Origin: Paenibacillus nasutitermitis
GTDB lineage: Bacteria; Bacillota; Bacilli; Paenibacillales; Paenibacillaceae
Length of the DNA: 64,000 nt
Direction of reading: 5' to 3'
NCBI RefSeq assembly: GCF_014641075.1
Contig: NZ_BMHP01000003.1
Location: 1,054,001 to 1,118,000, forward strand
The translations under genes and the position numbers were made by a program. The notes beneath the pieces are model-generated. The model was not told the origin of the DNA. It worked only from the letters and a program-made list of their open reading frames with translations, and did not search any database. Shown piece by piece: positions 7,997-17,283 of the stretch. Positions within the stretch are counted from its first letter, which is position 1. Every line of letters begins with the position of its first letter.

Positions 7997-9679
7997 CTAT
8001 TCATTCGTCGCAAGAAACAACTCTCTGTACTCCTGTGGCGTCATTTTGAACATTTTCTTAAACGAGCGGTTAAATTGGGGGGCCGCCTCATAACCCACAT
8101 TGGAAGCAATCTCCTGGATTTTCATAGACGTCTCCGCCAATTGTTTCTGGGCTTTCTTCATCCGCTCTTCGGTGATATAGTCGGACAGCATCGTTCCAGT
8201 CATCCGCTTATACAAACGGGATAGATAGGTCGGACTGTGATGAACCAATGCGGACAGCTTCGTCAAAGAAAGATCCCCGCCGAGATGGGTTTGCACATAC
8301 TGATGGATGGAAGCAATCAGCCGCTCGCTTTGATCTTCGGGAACAGATTCGTATTGCCCGAGAAGATAATCGGCAACCTTGGCCAAATAAGCAGCGGCGT
8401 CGGTCCATGTTTCATGCGCATCGTACTGCGTCGTTTTTCCAAGATCCAGCTTCATGAACAGTTCATCGAACAGCCCTGCCCGAATCGCGAAGGAAATCAA
8501 GTGGAGCGACACCGCATAGAAAAGCTCCAGTTGGAACTTATACCCGGATACACCGTCGGCATTCATCATATCGGCATACAATTCGTGAAATTGCTCCCTT
8601 TGACCGCTGATTAAATATTGTTCCAGCAGCTCGAGCTGCTTCTTATTATGCTGCGATTCAGATAGGCGGTAGCGCCGCCCCTGCTCCGAATGGGAGCCGA
8701 ACTTATCCGAATCCTGGATGAGTAATTCGTGTCCGTTATTGGAACTCTGACCGAGCAGAGCCTTCAAGTAGTAAAATTGAGTGCCAAGATTGTCCCATTC
8801 GACAGGTCCGCGCCCCATAACGAGCGATACCGATAATTTCAGCAGCTGCCTGCACGTCCGTTGAACAGCCTCCATAATGCCGTATACTCTTGTTTTCAAA
8901 TGCTGCCATGCCTGCTTCTCCTGCTCCTCATCCCAGCTATCTCTCGCCAGAAATTCTCTGGGCTGCATGAACCACACCAGCTTATTAGACTCAAACACGA
9001 CGGAAACATTCACAACCGTCGGGGCCAAATATTCCTCCGCAATGTTCTGACAGGCATAGATAAGGAGCATGCGGTCCAATTCGGTTGCATCCTCCATCCA
9101 CCCGTCCGCTCTCCCGGTTACAAGAAACACCCCTTTATCGAGCAATAAGGGAATTTCCGACTCTGCCAATCTTTTCTCTAATTCTTTCGGAGGCGGCGAG
9201 GGATTGCGCATCAGATCAAACAGCGTATTTTTCTGCAGTGCAGGGATTGCCAACTGCAGCTTTTTTCTCGCATTCCGCATATAGTCGGCGCCATCTTCAA
9301 CCTTATCCAGTTCCGCAAACGCTTTTTCCACGGCGGCCAGAATAATATGGTCATCTTCATTCTTCAACACATAATCGACTACACCGCCTGTACGGATTGC
9401 ATGGCGGGTGTAATCGAAGTCGTTATATCCCGTAAGGAAGATCAGTTTACATCGCGGCCAGCTTTCGATGATTTGCTTATGTAGCTCAATCCCGCTCATT
9501 CCCGGCATGCGGATATCCGAAATCACGACATCAATCCGAATTTGTTTCAGGCAATCCAATGCTTCATAGACGTTATAAGCCCGATGAGCCTCAAGCTCCA
9601 AGTGGGCGGCTTCGCGAAGCATCCGGTACATGCTGTTTACAATAAGCGGTTCGTCATCGACGATCAGTATTCGATACAT
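7997..9679 (-). CDS. Response regulator, YesN type (REC plus AraC HTH)
   Basis: The N-terminus is a receiver domain with the acidic pair VDDEP and the phosphoacceptor Asp in SDIRMPG (about residue 55). A long middle region links to a C-terminal AraC-type double helix-turn-helix with SPTYLSRLYKRMTG and YEAAPQFNRSFKKMFKMTPQEYR. It would bind DNA upstream of the binding-protein gene when phosphorylated. The ATG at 9679 is preceded by AAAGGAG at about 7 bases, two bases after the kinase stop; an ATG at 9685 would overlap the kinase by four bases. It forms one unit with the kinase. About 560 residues, normal for YesN regulators. Confidence 0.93.
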   Translation of the reverse strand: MYRILIVDDEPLIVNSMYRMLREAAHLELEAHRAYNVYEALDCLKQIRIDVVISDIRMPGMSGIELHKQIIESWPRCKLIFLTGYNDFDYTRHAIRTGGVVDYVLKNEDDHIILAAVEKAFAELDKVEDGADYMRNARKKLQLAIPALQKNTLFDLMRNPSPPPKELEKRLAESEIPLLLDKGVFLVTGRADGWMEDATELDRMLLIYACQNIAEEYLAPTVVNVSVVFESNKLVWFMQPREFLARDSWDEEQEKQAWQHLKTRVYGIMEAVQRTCRQLLKLSVSLVMGRGPVEWDNLGTQFYYLKALLGQSSNNGHELLIQDSDKFGSHSEQGRRYRLSESQHNKKQLELLEQYLISGQREQFHELYADMMNADGVSGYKFQLELFYAVSLHLISFAIRAGLFDELFMKLDLGKTTQYDAHETWTDAAAYLAKVADYLLGQYESVPEDQSERLIASIHQYVQTHLGGDLSLTKLSALVHHSPTYLSRLYKRMTGTMLSDYITEERMKKAQKQLAETSMKIQEIASNVGYEAAPQFNRSFKKMFKMTPQEYRELFLATNE

Positions 9680-9681
9680 CT

Positions 9682-11433
9682 TCATTCTCCTTTGTCATTT
9701 GGGATATAGATCCGAACCAGCAAGCCTCCCATAGTACCAGGCATAATCTCCAGCCCGCCCCGTTCACCATATTTCAATTTCAGGCGGCGCTGAATATTAA
9801 TCAGCCCCGTCGTCTCTCCTTCATCCTCTGAAGTCAGCTTTCCGGTCATTGCTGCCATTTGCGCTTCCGTCAGACCAATACCGTTATCCTCAACGGAAAA
9901 ATATAACCGGTCCGCTTCAGCTGCAAATCCAATTTGCAATCTTCCGTCTGTCACAATATCGCCGAGCCCGTGCTCGTAGGTGTTCTCTACAAGCGGCTGC
10001 AGAATCAGGCGCGGGATCATAACGCCTTGAAAGTACCCGGGAAGCGGCTCGAAATCTACGAATATGCGATTGGAAAACCGGATATTTTGAATTTCCACAT
10101 AGGACCGGACATGGCTGACTTCATGCTCGAAGGGAACCTCCTCCAGCCCGTTTCGCGTAATATAGTGAAAATAATCGCCGAGATTTTTGGACACCAATTC
10201 CGCCGTTTCATTCTCATCGTTCTTGATCAGCCGGTGAAGAATAAAGAAGCTATTGTACAGGAAATGGGGTGTGATCTGCATCTGCAGCTGCTTTAGCTCC
10301 GACTGCTGCAGTCTGATTTTCTGCACATATAGTTCATCGATCAGCGTCTTCAGATTCAGCACGGTTCTCTCAAAACGGTTAAAGATATATCCGAACTCAT
10401 CCTGCCGTGTCGAAGGGAGAACCGCATTGAAGTTGCCCCCTTCCACACTTCTGAATCGTCTGATCAGCGTCTGAAGCGGACGGTGAATCAATAGAAAGAT
10501 CCCATATGAGAACAGAATAACGATAACCAGAGAGCTGCCTACAAGCAGCCAGAACCAGATGCCGTACGTTTTCAACTGGCCTACAATGACATTCTCGGGG
10601 AAGTAAAAGAGGAGTGAGGCTCCGAGGAACATGGACTTCTCGTAAACTACCATATATTTCTCTTTGCCAACTTCGATTTGCTTCGTAAAAGCTGGCGATT
10701 GCTGGACGGTTGAAGCTAATTTTTCTCTGATTTCGGCCAGTGGCTGCGGATATTTATTGTTGGCAATGGTCCAGTTTTCGTTGAATAATATCGCCCCTCC
10801 GTCCTGTGGGAACGAATTCAACGCATTTGTTAGCGCTTCCATAGAGAGTTCGATGTTTTGGATAAATAGCGGGAATTGGGCGTTCTTGTCCCGGTTCATC
10901 AAGTTGAGCGGATACGTTAAATTCAAATATAGCCGATCCTGCCACACCGTTATCGGAATTCCACTTGTATACGTCGCCCTGGCAATGGCCTCCGCCTCCT
11001 CTCTGGTGCTTGGAGTGTCCACTTCATTGGAGGTTGAGACAGTGCCGTTGATCGACTGCATATAGACGCTGATGTCTTTAATATAGCTGCTCGAATCTTT
11101 CAATGTCGTTAACTTAAGTTTCAAATCGTTGATCGCTTTCGTTCGCTTGTAATTGGACATGATCGTAAAGGTATTGCTCAATTCCATGAGATCTTCGTCA
11201 TTAATAAATTCCTGCTGCGTCCGGATAATCCGCTCCAGTTCCTTCTCGAGCGACAGGAAATAATAATGGATGGTCGTCGTAATCGAGTTGGATATCTGGT
11301 GCTTCACTTCCTGCTTGCCCAGTTCATTCAATACAAGGCTTAACGTGAATAAAGGCATCGTGATAACCAGAAAAGTAATAATAAGCTTGGGGAAAATAGA
11401 AATATTGCCGATCTTTTGCTTCATCCACATCAA
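9682..11433 (-). CDS. Sensor histidine kinase, YesM type
   Basis: The 583-residue membrane kinase has a first helix at about residues 17-37, an extracellular sensing region to about 290, a second helix at about 291-316, a HAMP linker, and a HisKA_7TM-less His_kinase domain with the phosphoacceptor in TPHFLYNS (about residue 388). The ATPase region shows NTYEHGLGD and DNGIGLT. It would sense a sugar or its binding protein outside the cell and phosphorylate the downstream regulator. The reading frame offers TTG at 11433 (11 bases from GGAGG) or ATG at 11430 and 11424; the exact start is uncertain. Confidence 0.92.
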   Translation of the reverse strand: MMWMKQKIGNISIFPKLIITFLVITMPLFTLSLVLNELGKQEVKHQISNSITTTIHYYFLSLEKELERIIRTQQEFINDEDLMELSNTFTIMSNYKRTKAINDLKLKLTTLKDSSSYIKDISVYMQSINGTVSTSNEVDTPSTREEAEAIARATYTSGIPITVWQDRLYLNLTYPLNLMNRDKNAQFPLFIQNIELSMEALTNALNSFPQDGGAILFNENWTIANNKYPQPLAEIREKLASTVQQSPAFTKQIEVGKEKYMVVYEKSMFLGASLLFYFPENVIVGQLKTYGIWFWLLVGSSLVIVILFSYGIFLLIHRPLQTLIRRFRSVEGGNFNAVLPSTRQDEFGYIFNRFERTVLNLKTLIDELYVQKIRLQQSELKQLQMQITPHFLYNSFFILHRLIKNDENETAELVSKNLGDYFHYITRNGLEEVPFEHEVSHVRSYVEIQNIRFSNRIFVDFEPLPGYFQGVMIPRLILQPLVENTYEHGLGDIVTDGRLQIGFAAEADRLYFSVEDNGIGLTEAQMAAMTGKLTSEDEGETTGLINIQRRLKLKYGERGGLEIMPGTMGGLLVRIYIPNDKGE

Positions 11434-11507
11434 AGATGATCCGTCCTCCTTTTTTCCACATAGTATACGATAGCTTGTTGTTATTATCCAAGCTAAAAAC
11501 GCAAAAA

Positions 11508-11528
11508 GCCCGAACCGTAATGGCTCGG
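11508..11528 (-). terminator. Rho-independent terminator behind the CAP-domain pseudogene
   Basis: On the minus strand CCGAGCC and GGTTCGG form a short stem around ATTAC, followed by GCTTTTTGC. It separates the decayed CAP-domain gene from the two-component genes downstream. Confidence 0.75.
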
Positions 11529-11564
11529 ACTCGGATGGACTGACTAACCGACAAATTCTTGAAC

Positions 11565-12234
11565 CTATTCTCCGTTGAATTGAGCGATGCCGATTTTGGT
11601 ATAGCTGCCATTCAGAATATTAGCCCGGTGTCCCTCGCTGTTCATCCAATCGTTCATCACTTGCTCAGCGCTCGTTTGCCCGTTCGCGATGTTCTCCCCG
11701 GCGGAGCTGAAGGAGATGCCGTTTTGCTTCAGCATGTCGAATGGAGACCCATAGGTCGGCGAGTTATGGTCGAAATAGTTGTTGTTGTACCTTGGACAAT
11801 TCCCTATCCATGGTCAGCTCGCTCAACCCGGCTTTGCTCCGTTCTTTTTTAACCAATTGTAGAACCTGATCCTCGAGGTGGGACGACGACGGCTGCTCCG
11901 ATGGTTTGGTTGCTGACGAAGGGGCCTTTGTATTCGGGGTCTTGGTACCCGGTGCTTGGGTACTTGGCGCTTGAGTACCCGGTGCCTGAGTGTTCGGCGC
12001 TTGGGTACCTGGTACCTGCGTAATCGTTCCTGGAACAACCGGTACCGAAACACCCGGAACCGGGACTGGGGCCGGAACAGATCTGGTACCAACTAAAGGT
12101 TTGAATAATTGTTGTTTGATTCGGACAGGCATCTTATGCGGCGGGAAGGCCGTTGACGATGCTCTTGTTACGGTCGCAGGAGTGCGGGTTGCTCCCGGAG
12201 CATAGGTTGCTGCAGGCGATGGGTTTATATAAGT
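11565..12234 (-). pseudogene. Decayed secreted CAP/SCP-domain protein (YkwD-like)
   Basis: Two frames together give a recognisable CAP-domain protein. The first runs from about 12234 through a Pro/Thr/Gln-rich linker with TQAPGTQAP-type repeats, then EDQVLQLVKKERSKAGL and ELTMDRELSKV, and stops at TAA near 11766. The second frame continues with NNYFDHNSPTYGSPFDMLK, GENIANGQTSAEQVMNDWM, NSEGHRANIL and ends GIAQFNGE. Intact homologues have about eight to ten residues between LSKV and the NNYFDHNS motif, so a short deletion has both removed these residues and shifted the frame. No signal peptide is joined to the open frame, whose 5' limit is a TGA near 12235. The longest intact piece starts with ATG at 12132. 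Confidence 0.75.
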
Positions 12235-12269
12235 TCAATCTTATTCGCAAGGGAATGGAGCCTTATCCC

Positions 12270-12533
12270 TTAATTGCCAACGACCGCAGCGACCAGAATA
12301 ATCGCCCATATGCCGATCGTTGTGATGGATCCGCTAACCCCGAGCAGAAGAGCGCTGTCAATTACCCATAAAAAATGGATAATGGCAAAACGAGCACTTG
12401 CCGGGGAGATACTACGTTCCGGGTTGCTGTCCGAAATAGAAATGCGACGACAATGAGCAGGAATACGCCTATCCCTGCTAGTGGAACAGCTGCCGCGGCA
12501 AACTGCTCCTTCTGTCGTTGAACAAACGTTCAC
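12270..12533 (-). pseudogene. Remnant of a small membrane protein
   Basis: The 87-codon frame begins with a polar, Cys/Arg-rich stretch that does not look natural, then turns hydrophobic (FAIIHFLWVIDSALLLG, IGIWAIILVAAVVGN). In another frame the first half reads as a good membrane segment (VPLAGIGVFLLIVVAFLFRTA). This fits a frameshift near 12410 in a short two- or three-helix protein, possibly of the DUF4870 type, which I cannot confirm. Confidence 0.35.
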
Positions 12534-12615
12534 CGTCCCTCAACGAATTATATGTTAGTAAAGTTTGTATACTTTGAAAATCATTCAGAAACTTTACACA
12601 CTCACTGTCTATTGC

Positions 12616-13440
12616 TTATTTGGAATACAGTAACGGGAAAAACTCATTATCGAACTTCTGTCCAAATTGCGGACGTGGCCCGAGCAATCGAACATTATCA
12701 TGCCGTGCTCTGCCCTCTTTGTAAAAGGTATCTCCAGGCATTAGATGAGCAACAACCGATAACCGAGGCTGATCTGTAAAATTTGTTGACGATCCATGGA
12801 AGGTTAGCGCGTGGTGGAAGCTCGCTTGTCCAGCTTTTAGTATACAAGGCTCCTCGATCCAATCACGCGTTGCAAAACGCTGCTTCAGCTTTACCATATC
12901 CTGTTCGAAGAATGTATCACTTCCCTCGACTGCGCCCCACTTATGTGAACCCAAGATCGTCATCATGCCGCCATTATTCAGATCTGTATCCTGCAATGCA
13001 ATCCAAACGGTCACCATATTCGTTGTGCTGCTTGATCGCCAATAGCCGTAATCTTGATGCCATCCCACATTTCCAGCTGCTGTTTCTTGCCCTGAAGTAC
13101 CTGGCTTGTAGATCACTTGATCATGCCATAGACGAATCTCGTCCTCGTTCAGCAGCTTCGCAGCCATTTCTCCTAAATTCGGATCAGTGACAACACTCCG
13201 AACTTCATCGTTAATCCACCAGCCATTATCGAATTTACGAAGAGCATGCGGATTCTCAGAAAGTTTGAAGACATGCAGTGGCATCCCAGCCCCATCATAA
13301 TCTTTCTTCCATATGCGCTCATGCGCTCCGCGAAGTTGCTCGATTGTCTCGTCATCCAGTAATTTCGGGCTGATCCAATAACCGTCTTGATCAAATCTCT
13401 CTTTATCAGCTGCCGTGATGGTATAAGGAATAACTCCCAT
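12616..13440 (-). CDS. Phytanoyl-CoA dioxygenase family protein (Fe(II)/2-oxoglutarate)
   Basis: The 274-residue protein matches the PhyH family of non-heme iron oxygenases. The iron-binding HxD is in GWHQDYGYW (about residues 128-130) and the distal His is in HALTFHGSS, with an Arg in QPRLSVVAHL for 2-oxoglutarate. Substrates of bacterial members are diverse and cannot be read from the sequence. The ATG at 13440 has GAGGTG upstream; a GTG three codons earlier is too close to it. It is divergent from an AraC regulator across a 138-base gap, so the regulator probably controls it. No terminator of note follows, only 80 bases to the decayed membrane gene. Confidence 0.9.
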   Translation of the reverse strand: MGVIPYTITAADKERFDQDGYWISPKLLDDETIEQLRGAHERIWKKDYDGAGMPLHVFKLSENPHALRKFDNGWWINDEVRSVVTDPNLGEMAAKLLNEDEIRLWHDQVIYKPGTSGQETAAGNVGWHQDYGYWRSSSTTNMVTVWIALQDTDLNNGGMMTILGSHKWGAVEGSDTFFEQDMVKLKQRFATRDWIEEPCILKAGQASFHHALTFHGSSTNFTDQPRLSVVAHLMPGDTFYKEGRARHDNVRLLGPRPQFGQKFDNEFFPLLYSK

Positions 13441-13578
13441 GATGGACACCTCATCTTTTCTTAGTCAAAGTGGCTTACTTCTTTTATTGTAAACCACAAG
13501 ATGAGCATTGACTTCCCAAAGCCTATCAAATAGGATTAGAAACATAGGAGATCATTAGAAACGAGAAGGACCGTGACT

Positions 13579-14442
13579 ATGGTAAAAATACAGACGGAAA
13601 CAGCACGATGGGTGTATGAGTTTTCAGAGTCAAATCAGCTTGCCCATCTGCCTGAATTAATAATGCTGGGATATGACCACTTTCAAGAAGCCTCTCCCCT
13701 CGTCATTCACCAGCATGAACGATCGTACGAGTATGTATTCGTGGACAGCGGAAAAGTCACATGGGAGGTAGACGGTCAATTAATTACTTCCCACACCGGG
13801 CAGATCTTTCACACCCGACCTGGCGAATGGCATCGTGCACGTCTTAATTTCATCGAACCCTGCAGAATTTGGTGGATGATACTATTGGATCCCTCAGAGC
13901 ATGTCGGCTGGCTAAACTTACCAGATGAAGAACGTATGGAGATTCATAACCAACTACAAAAGTTACCGAGAATCATACCTGTAGATATCCGTGTTCGTGA
14001 ACTCTTCACCAAGCTAAGAGACATCATTGAGCATTACGAGCCACTCGCCTCCTGCCGAATTCGTCATTATGTACTCGATATCATTTTGCAAATGCTGAAC
14101 CCATCCTCTAACCGTCAAATCTCATTTGATCTCCAAAAGGCTATGTTTACTTTGACCGAAACCATTCAGGCAGCGCCAGAAAAGAGATGGACTAATAAAG
14201 ACCTGGCTAATCAAATCGGCGTAAGTGAATCCCATTTCTATCGATTGTTTCACCTTATGTATGGACAGTCACCTGCTAATTATATGGATCGGCTACGAAT
14301 TGAACTTGCCTGTCAGATACTCCTTCAGAAAGAAATCAGCATCACAACAGTTGCAATGGATTTAGGTTATAAGACTAGTCAGCATTTTGCCACTGTATTC
14401 AAAAAGTATATGGGTCTGTCACCTTCGCAGTGGCGAAGGTGA
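13579..14442 (+). CDS. AraC-family transcriptional regulator with cupin sensor domain
   Basis: The protein has an N-terminal cupin-like domain (HERSYEYVFVDSGKVTW, HTRPGEWHRARL) and a C-terminal AraC double HTH with IGVSESHFYRLFHLMYG and LGYKTSQHFATVFKKYMGLSPSQWRR. It probably senses a small molecule and regulates the divergent dioxygenase gene. The ATG at 13579 has AGAAGGA at a spacing of 8; a GTG two codons upstream (13573) is only two bases from it. The end of the gene is followed by a strong terminator at 14559. Normal length for the class (288 residues). Confidence 0.93.
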   Translation: MVKIQTETARWVYEFSESNQLAHLPELIMLGYDHFQEASPLVIHQHERSYEYVFVDSGKVTWEVDGQLITSHTGQIFHTRPGEWHRARLNFIEPCRIWWMILLDPSEHVGWLNLPDEERMEIHNQLQKLPRIIPVDIRVRELFTKLRDIIEHYEPLASCRIRHYVLDIILQMLNPSSNRQISFDLQKAMFTLTETIQAAPEKRWTNKDLANQIGVSESHFYRLFHLMYGQSPANYMDRLRIELACQILLQKEISITTVAMDLGYKTSQHFATVFKKYMGLSPSQWRR

Positions 14443-14558
14443 TTTCAGTTTAATAAGTACTCCAAAAAAGCAGTGCGTAAATAAACTATGCTGCCCTTTA
14501 GCTCAAGGATGCTGCCTTTATACCAGCAGTCTCGTATTGTAGTGTAGTCATGAAAAAA

Positions 14559-14598
14559 AGCTGTATCCAAGCGGAAATTCATCCGCCGGGATACAGCT
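14559..14598. terminator. Bidirectional terminator between AraC gene and ABC exporter
   Basis: AGCTGTATCC pairs with GGATACAGCT, with an inner stem GCGGA/TCCGC. The hairpin has an A run before it and a T run after it, so it can stop transcription from both convergent genes. Confidence 0.9.
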
Positions 14599-14641
14599 CT
14601 TTTTTTTAAGAAGAAATGCTTCTCCCTATCCGGCCCCACCA

Positions 14642-16483
14642 TCAACGCCGGGAAGGGTTCTCGCCCCGTTCACCTGATGTTACCTGCGGTTCCTGCGGCT
14701 TCTGTGGAAACTGCAGCTCATAAAGCTGCTTGTATCTTCCCTCATGCTCCAGCAGCGATTGATGCGTACCTTCCTCAATGATCTTGCCTTTATCCAGAAC
14801 ATAGATGCGGTCTGCCCGCTGAATGGTGGATAATCGATGCGCAATCACAAGCGAGGTACGGTTCTTCAGCAAATGCTCAAGCGCATCCTGAATCGCTTTC
14901 TCCGATTCGGAATCCAGCGACGAGGTCGCTTCATCGAGAATAATGAGCTGCGGGTCCTTCAGAATCGCCCGGGCGATGGACAGCCGCTGCTTCTGGCCGC
15001 CGGAGAGCTTTACGCCGCGCTCTCCGATCTGCGAATCGTACCCCTGCGGGAACGCTGTGATGAAGTCATGCGCATTGGCGGCGCGGGCAGCCGCTTCGAT
15101 CTCGGCATCGGTCGCCCCCCGCTTCCCGTACACCATATTGTCGCGAATCGTCCCGTTCAGCAGGACGATATCCTGCGAAACAATACCCATCTGTCCCCGC
15201 AGCGAAGAGAGACTGAGCTCTGTCAGCGGGTGGCCGTCCATTGTAATGCTTCCCTGCTGTGGATCATAGAAACGGGTGATCAGATGGGTGATCGTCGATT
15301 TCCCCGCTCCCGAAGACCCGACAATCGCGGTTATTTTCCCAGGCAGAAGCTCAAAATCGAAATGCTCCAGCACCGGCGTTCCTGTATGATAAGCAAAGCT
15401 GACATCCTTGAAAACAACATGTCCCTGAACATTTTCCAGCTCGCGGGGATGCTCGATCTCCACCACCGCGGATTTGGTTTCCAGGATTTCCACGATCCGC
15501 TCGTAAGCCGCCGCCGATTGCTGTACCGTGTTCAACGTTCTGCTGAAGCGTCGGACAGGATTCTGCAGCAGCCGCAAATACGCCAGGAAGGCGACAATGC
15601 TCCCGACCGTTAAAGCGCCATCCATCGTTTGTTTGGCTCCGTAGATCAATACAGCAGCCATTCCGACAAAATTAATCAGATCAATGATCGGCTCGTAGAC
15701 AGAGCGCAGCTTCACGGCAGCCAGATTGGCCCCCATGTTCGCCTGACTGCGCACGGCAAACCGCTCCGACTCATAATCTTCCGTGGAGAAAGCCTTCATC
15801 AGCCTGATGGAGGATAAGGTGTCCTGCAGATGATTCGTCACCTCGGCCACCGACTCCTGGATCCGCTTGAAGGAGCGGCGGATACGCGTGGAGAAGAATC
15901 GCGTCGTCAGAATCATGAGCGGGAAGGTGATCAGAATGATTACGGTCAGCTGCCAATCTACCCATAGCATATAAATGACCACCGCTACGAAGGTGAACAG
16001 ATCCGTGACGATCGACATCATGCCGGATGATACAAGCTGCTGCAGCATCCCCACATCGCTGGTCACGCGGGACATCAGATCCCCGGTACGGCTGCGGTCG
16101 AAGAAGCCGATATCCAGCGACTGCAAGTGCCGGTAGAGCTGGTTGCGGAGTTCGAAGACGGCTCTCTGGCCGATAGAAGCCATCGCAATGCTGCTGATAT
16201 AATTAAATAAGCCGAGCAGAATAGCGGTGCCCAATATGCCAAGCGCAACCCAGACCAGCGCATAATAATGTTTGCCCGGAATCAGATGGTCAATTGTGTA
16301 TTGGGTGATCTGGGGTATGCCGAATTCCAGCAGGGAAACCGCCAGAATGGAAATGACGGCTGCAATAATCAGTCCCCACTGCCCTTTAATATGAAAAAAC
16401 ATCCGTTTGTACATGCTCCAGATACTGCCCGGCTTTGGGTGGGCCGGTTCCATCCGCATGCGTCTAGGCGATCCGTCCATCAT
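14642..16483 (-). CDS. ABC exporter, fused membrane and ATPase domains (multidrug/lipid type)
   Basis: The 613-residue half-transporter has an N-terminal six-helix exporter domain (about residues 35-320) and a C-terminal ATPase with Walker A GSSGAGKST, signature LSGGQKQR and Walker B LIILDEATSSLD followed by the switch His in VIAHRLST. Two copies would form an exporter. It follows the PadR gene by three bases and should be co-transcribed and co-regulated with it, as is common for drug-responsive exporters. The substrate is unknown. RBS is GGAGTGATGA overlapping the PadR stop. Confidence 0.95.
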   Translation of the reverse strand: MMDGSPRRMRMEPAHPKPGSIWSMYKRMFFHIKGQWGLIIAAVISILAVSLLEFGIPQITQYTIDHLIPGKHYYALVWVALGILGTAILLGLFNYISSIAMASIGQRAVFELRNQLYRHLQSLDIGFFDRSRTGDLMSRVTSDVGMLQQLVSSGMMSIVTDLFTFVAVVIYMLWVDWQLTVIILITFPLMILTTRFFSTRIRRSFKRIQESVAEVTNHLQDTLSSIRLMKAFSTEDYESERFAVRSQANMGANLAAVKLRSVYEPIIDLINFVGMAAVLIYGAKQTMDGALTVGSIVAFLAYLRLLQNPVRRFSRTLNTVQQSAAAYERIVEILETKSAVVEIEHPRELENVQGHVVFKDVSFAYHTGTPVLEHFDFELLPGKITAIVGSSGAGKSTITHLITRFYDPQQGSITMDGHPLTELSLSSLRGQMGIVSQDIVLLNGTIRDNMVYGKRGATDAEIEAAARAANAHDFITAFPQGYDSQIGERGVKLSGGQKQRLSIARAILKDPQLIILDEATSSLDSESEKAIQDALEHLLKNRTSLVIAHRLSTIQRADRIYVLDKGKIIEEGTHQSLLEHEGRYKQLYELQFPQKPQEPQVTSGERGENPSRR

Positions 16484-16486
16484 TCA

Positions 16487-17161
16487 TCACTCCGAATCGA
16501 CAGGCTTCATTTCTGCTTTGGCCCTGTTCAGGTAAGCCGATAGCTGCTGGTTGATATCTGCCACCACCCGGGCCAGATTCTGCTCCTCCGCCTCGCTGCC
16601 GGCAGCGGAGCGCTCCGCCTGGATGAGCTGCCGTAGTACCTGATACGATTCGATACCCAGGCCCAGCTTGCGGCGGAATCTCTCATGCCGGTGCTCCTCT
16701 TCTTCGCCCCTGCGCCATTCTCCCCGACCGCCTCCCCGGCCGCTGCTGTACTTTCCAGATTCCGGCTCGGGGATCTCGCTGAGCATCGTGCGTCCTGCCT
16801 CTGTAATGCGATAGACCTTCTTGCCGCCATCTTCCGCGGCGATGATCAGCTCCCGGTCCTCCAGCATCTGCAGCGTCGGGTAAATGGTTCCCGCGCTCGG
16901 AATATACAATCCGCCTGACTGCTCCTCCAGCGCCTTCATCATCTGATAGCCATGCATCGGCTCCTTCGCGAGCAGTTGAAGCAGGGCATACTTTACGCCG
17001 CCTCTGCCGAAATAGCGCCTGGGACCGTCGCCTCTGCCCCGGCCCTGAGCGTGATGCCTGCCGCTCCGGCCTTCATCATGATGCCTGCCGCCCCGGCCTT
17101 CAAACTCTTCTGCTCGACGTCCACGATGTTCAATAAAAGGATTAATACGGATTGTACCCAT
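16487..17161 (-). CDS. PadR-family transcriptional regulator with His/Gly/Arg-rich N-terminus
   Basis: The winged-helix domain starts near residue 57 (VKYALLQLLAKEPMHGYQMM, then GTIYPTLQMLEDRELI), which is the PadR signature. A coiled-coil C-terminal region with an Arg- and Gly-rich linker follows. The first 55 residues are low complexity with alternating GR, HH and RG pairs. Such His-rich tails can bind metals, but this is inference. The ATG is preceded by AGGAGTG. Two perfect palindromes lie 25-65 bases upstream and are its likely operators. It probably represses itself and the downstream ABC exporter. Confidence 0.92.
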   Translation of the reverse strand: MGTIRINPFIEHRGRRAEEFEGRGGRHHDEGRSGRHHAQGRGRGDGPRRYFGRGGVKYALLQLLAKEPMHGYQMMKALEEQSGGLYIPSAGTIYPTLQMLEDRELIIAAEDGGKKVYRITEAGRTMLSEIPEPESGKYSSGRGGGRGEWRRGEEEEHRHERFRRKLGLGIESYQVLRQLIQAERSAAGSEAEEQNLARVVADINQQLSAYLNRAKAEMKPVDSE

Positions 17162-17186
17162 CTAGAATCACTCCTGATTGTTAGAA

Positions 17187-17226
17187 TACGATATATCGTA
17201 ATATAAAAGTATACGATATATCGTAT
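17187..17226. promoter_or_regulatory. Tandem PadR operator palindromes
   Basis: Two perfect palindromes lie 25 bases centre to centre: TACGATATATCGTA at 17187-17200 and ATACGATATATCGTAT at 17211-17226. They share the ATACGATATATCGTA core. The 25-base spacing places the centres about two and a half helical turns apart. The location between padR and the divergent AraC gene suggests control of the exporter operon and possibly of the iron regulator. Confidence 0.7.
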
Positions 17227-17283
17227 TGTGTCAACCTCCTTTTCCAGCCTTTACCGGAGGCCTGTATCCAATCTCTTCAAGTT

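Noticed and set aside
14445..14645. 66-codon open frame on the minus strand
   Set aside because: It covers the strong terminator at 14559-14598 and has no conserved feature.
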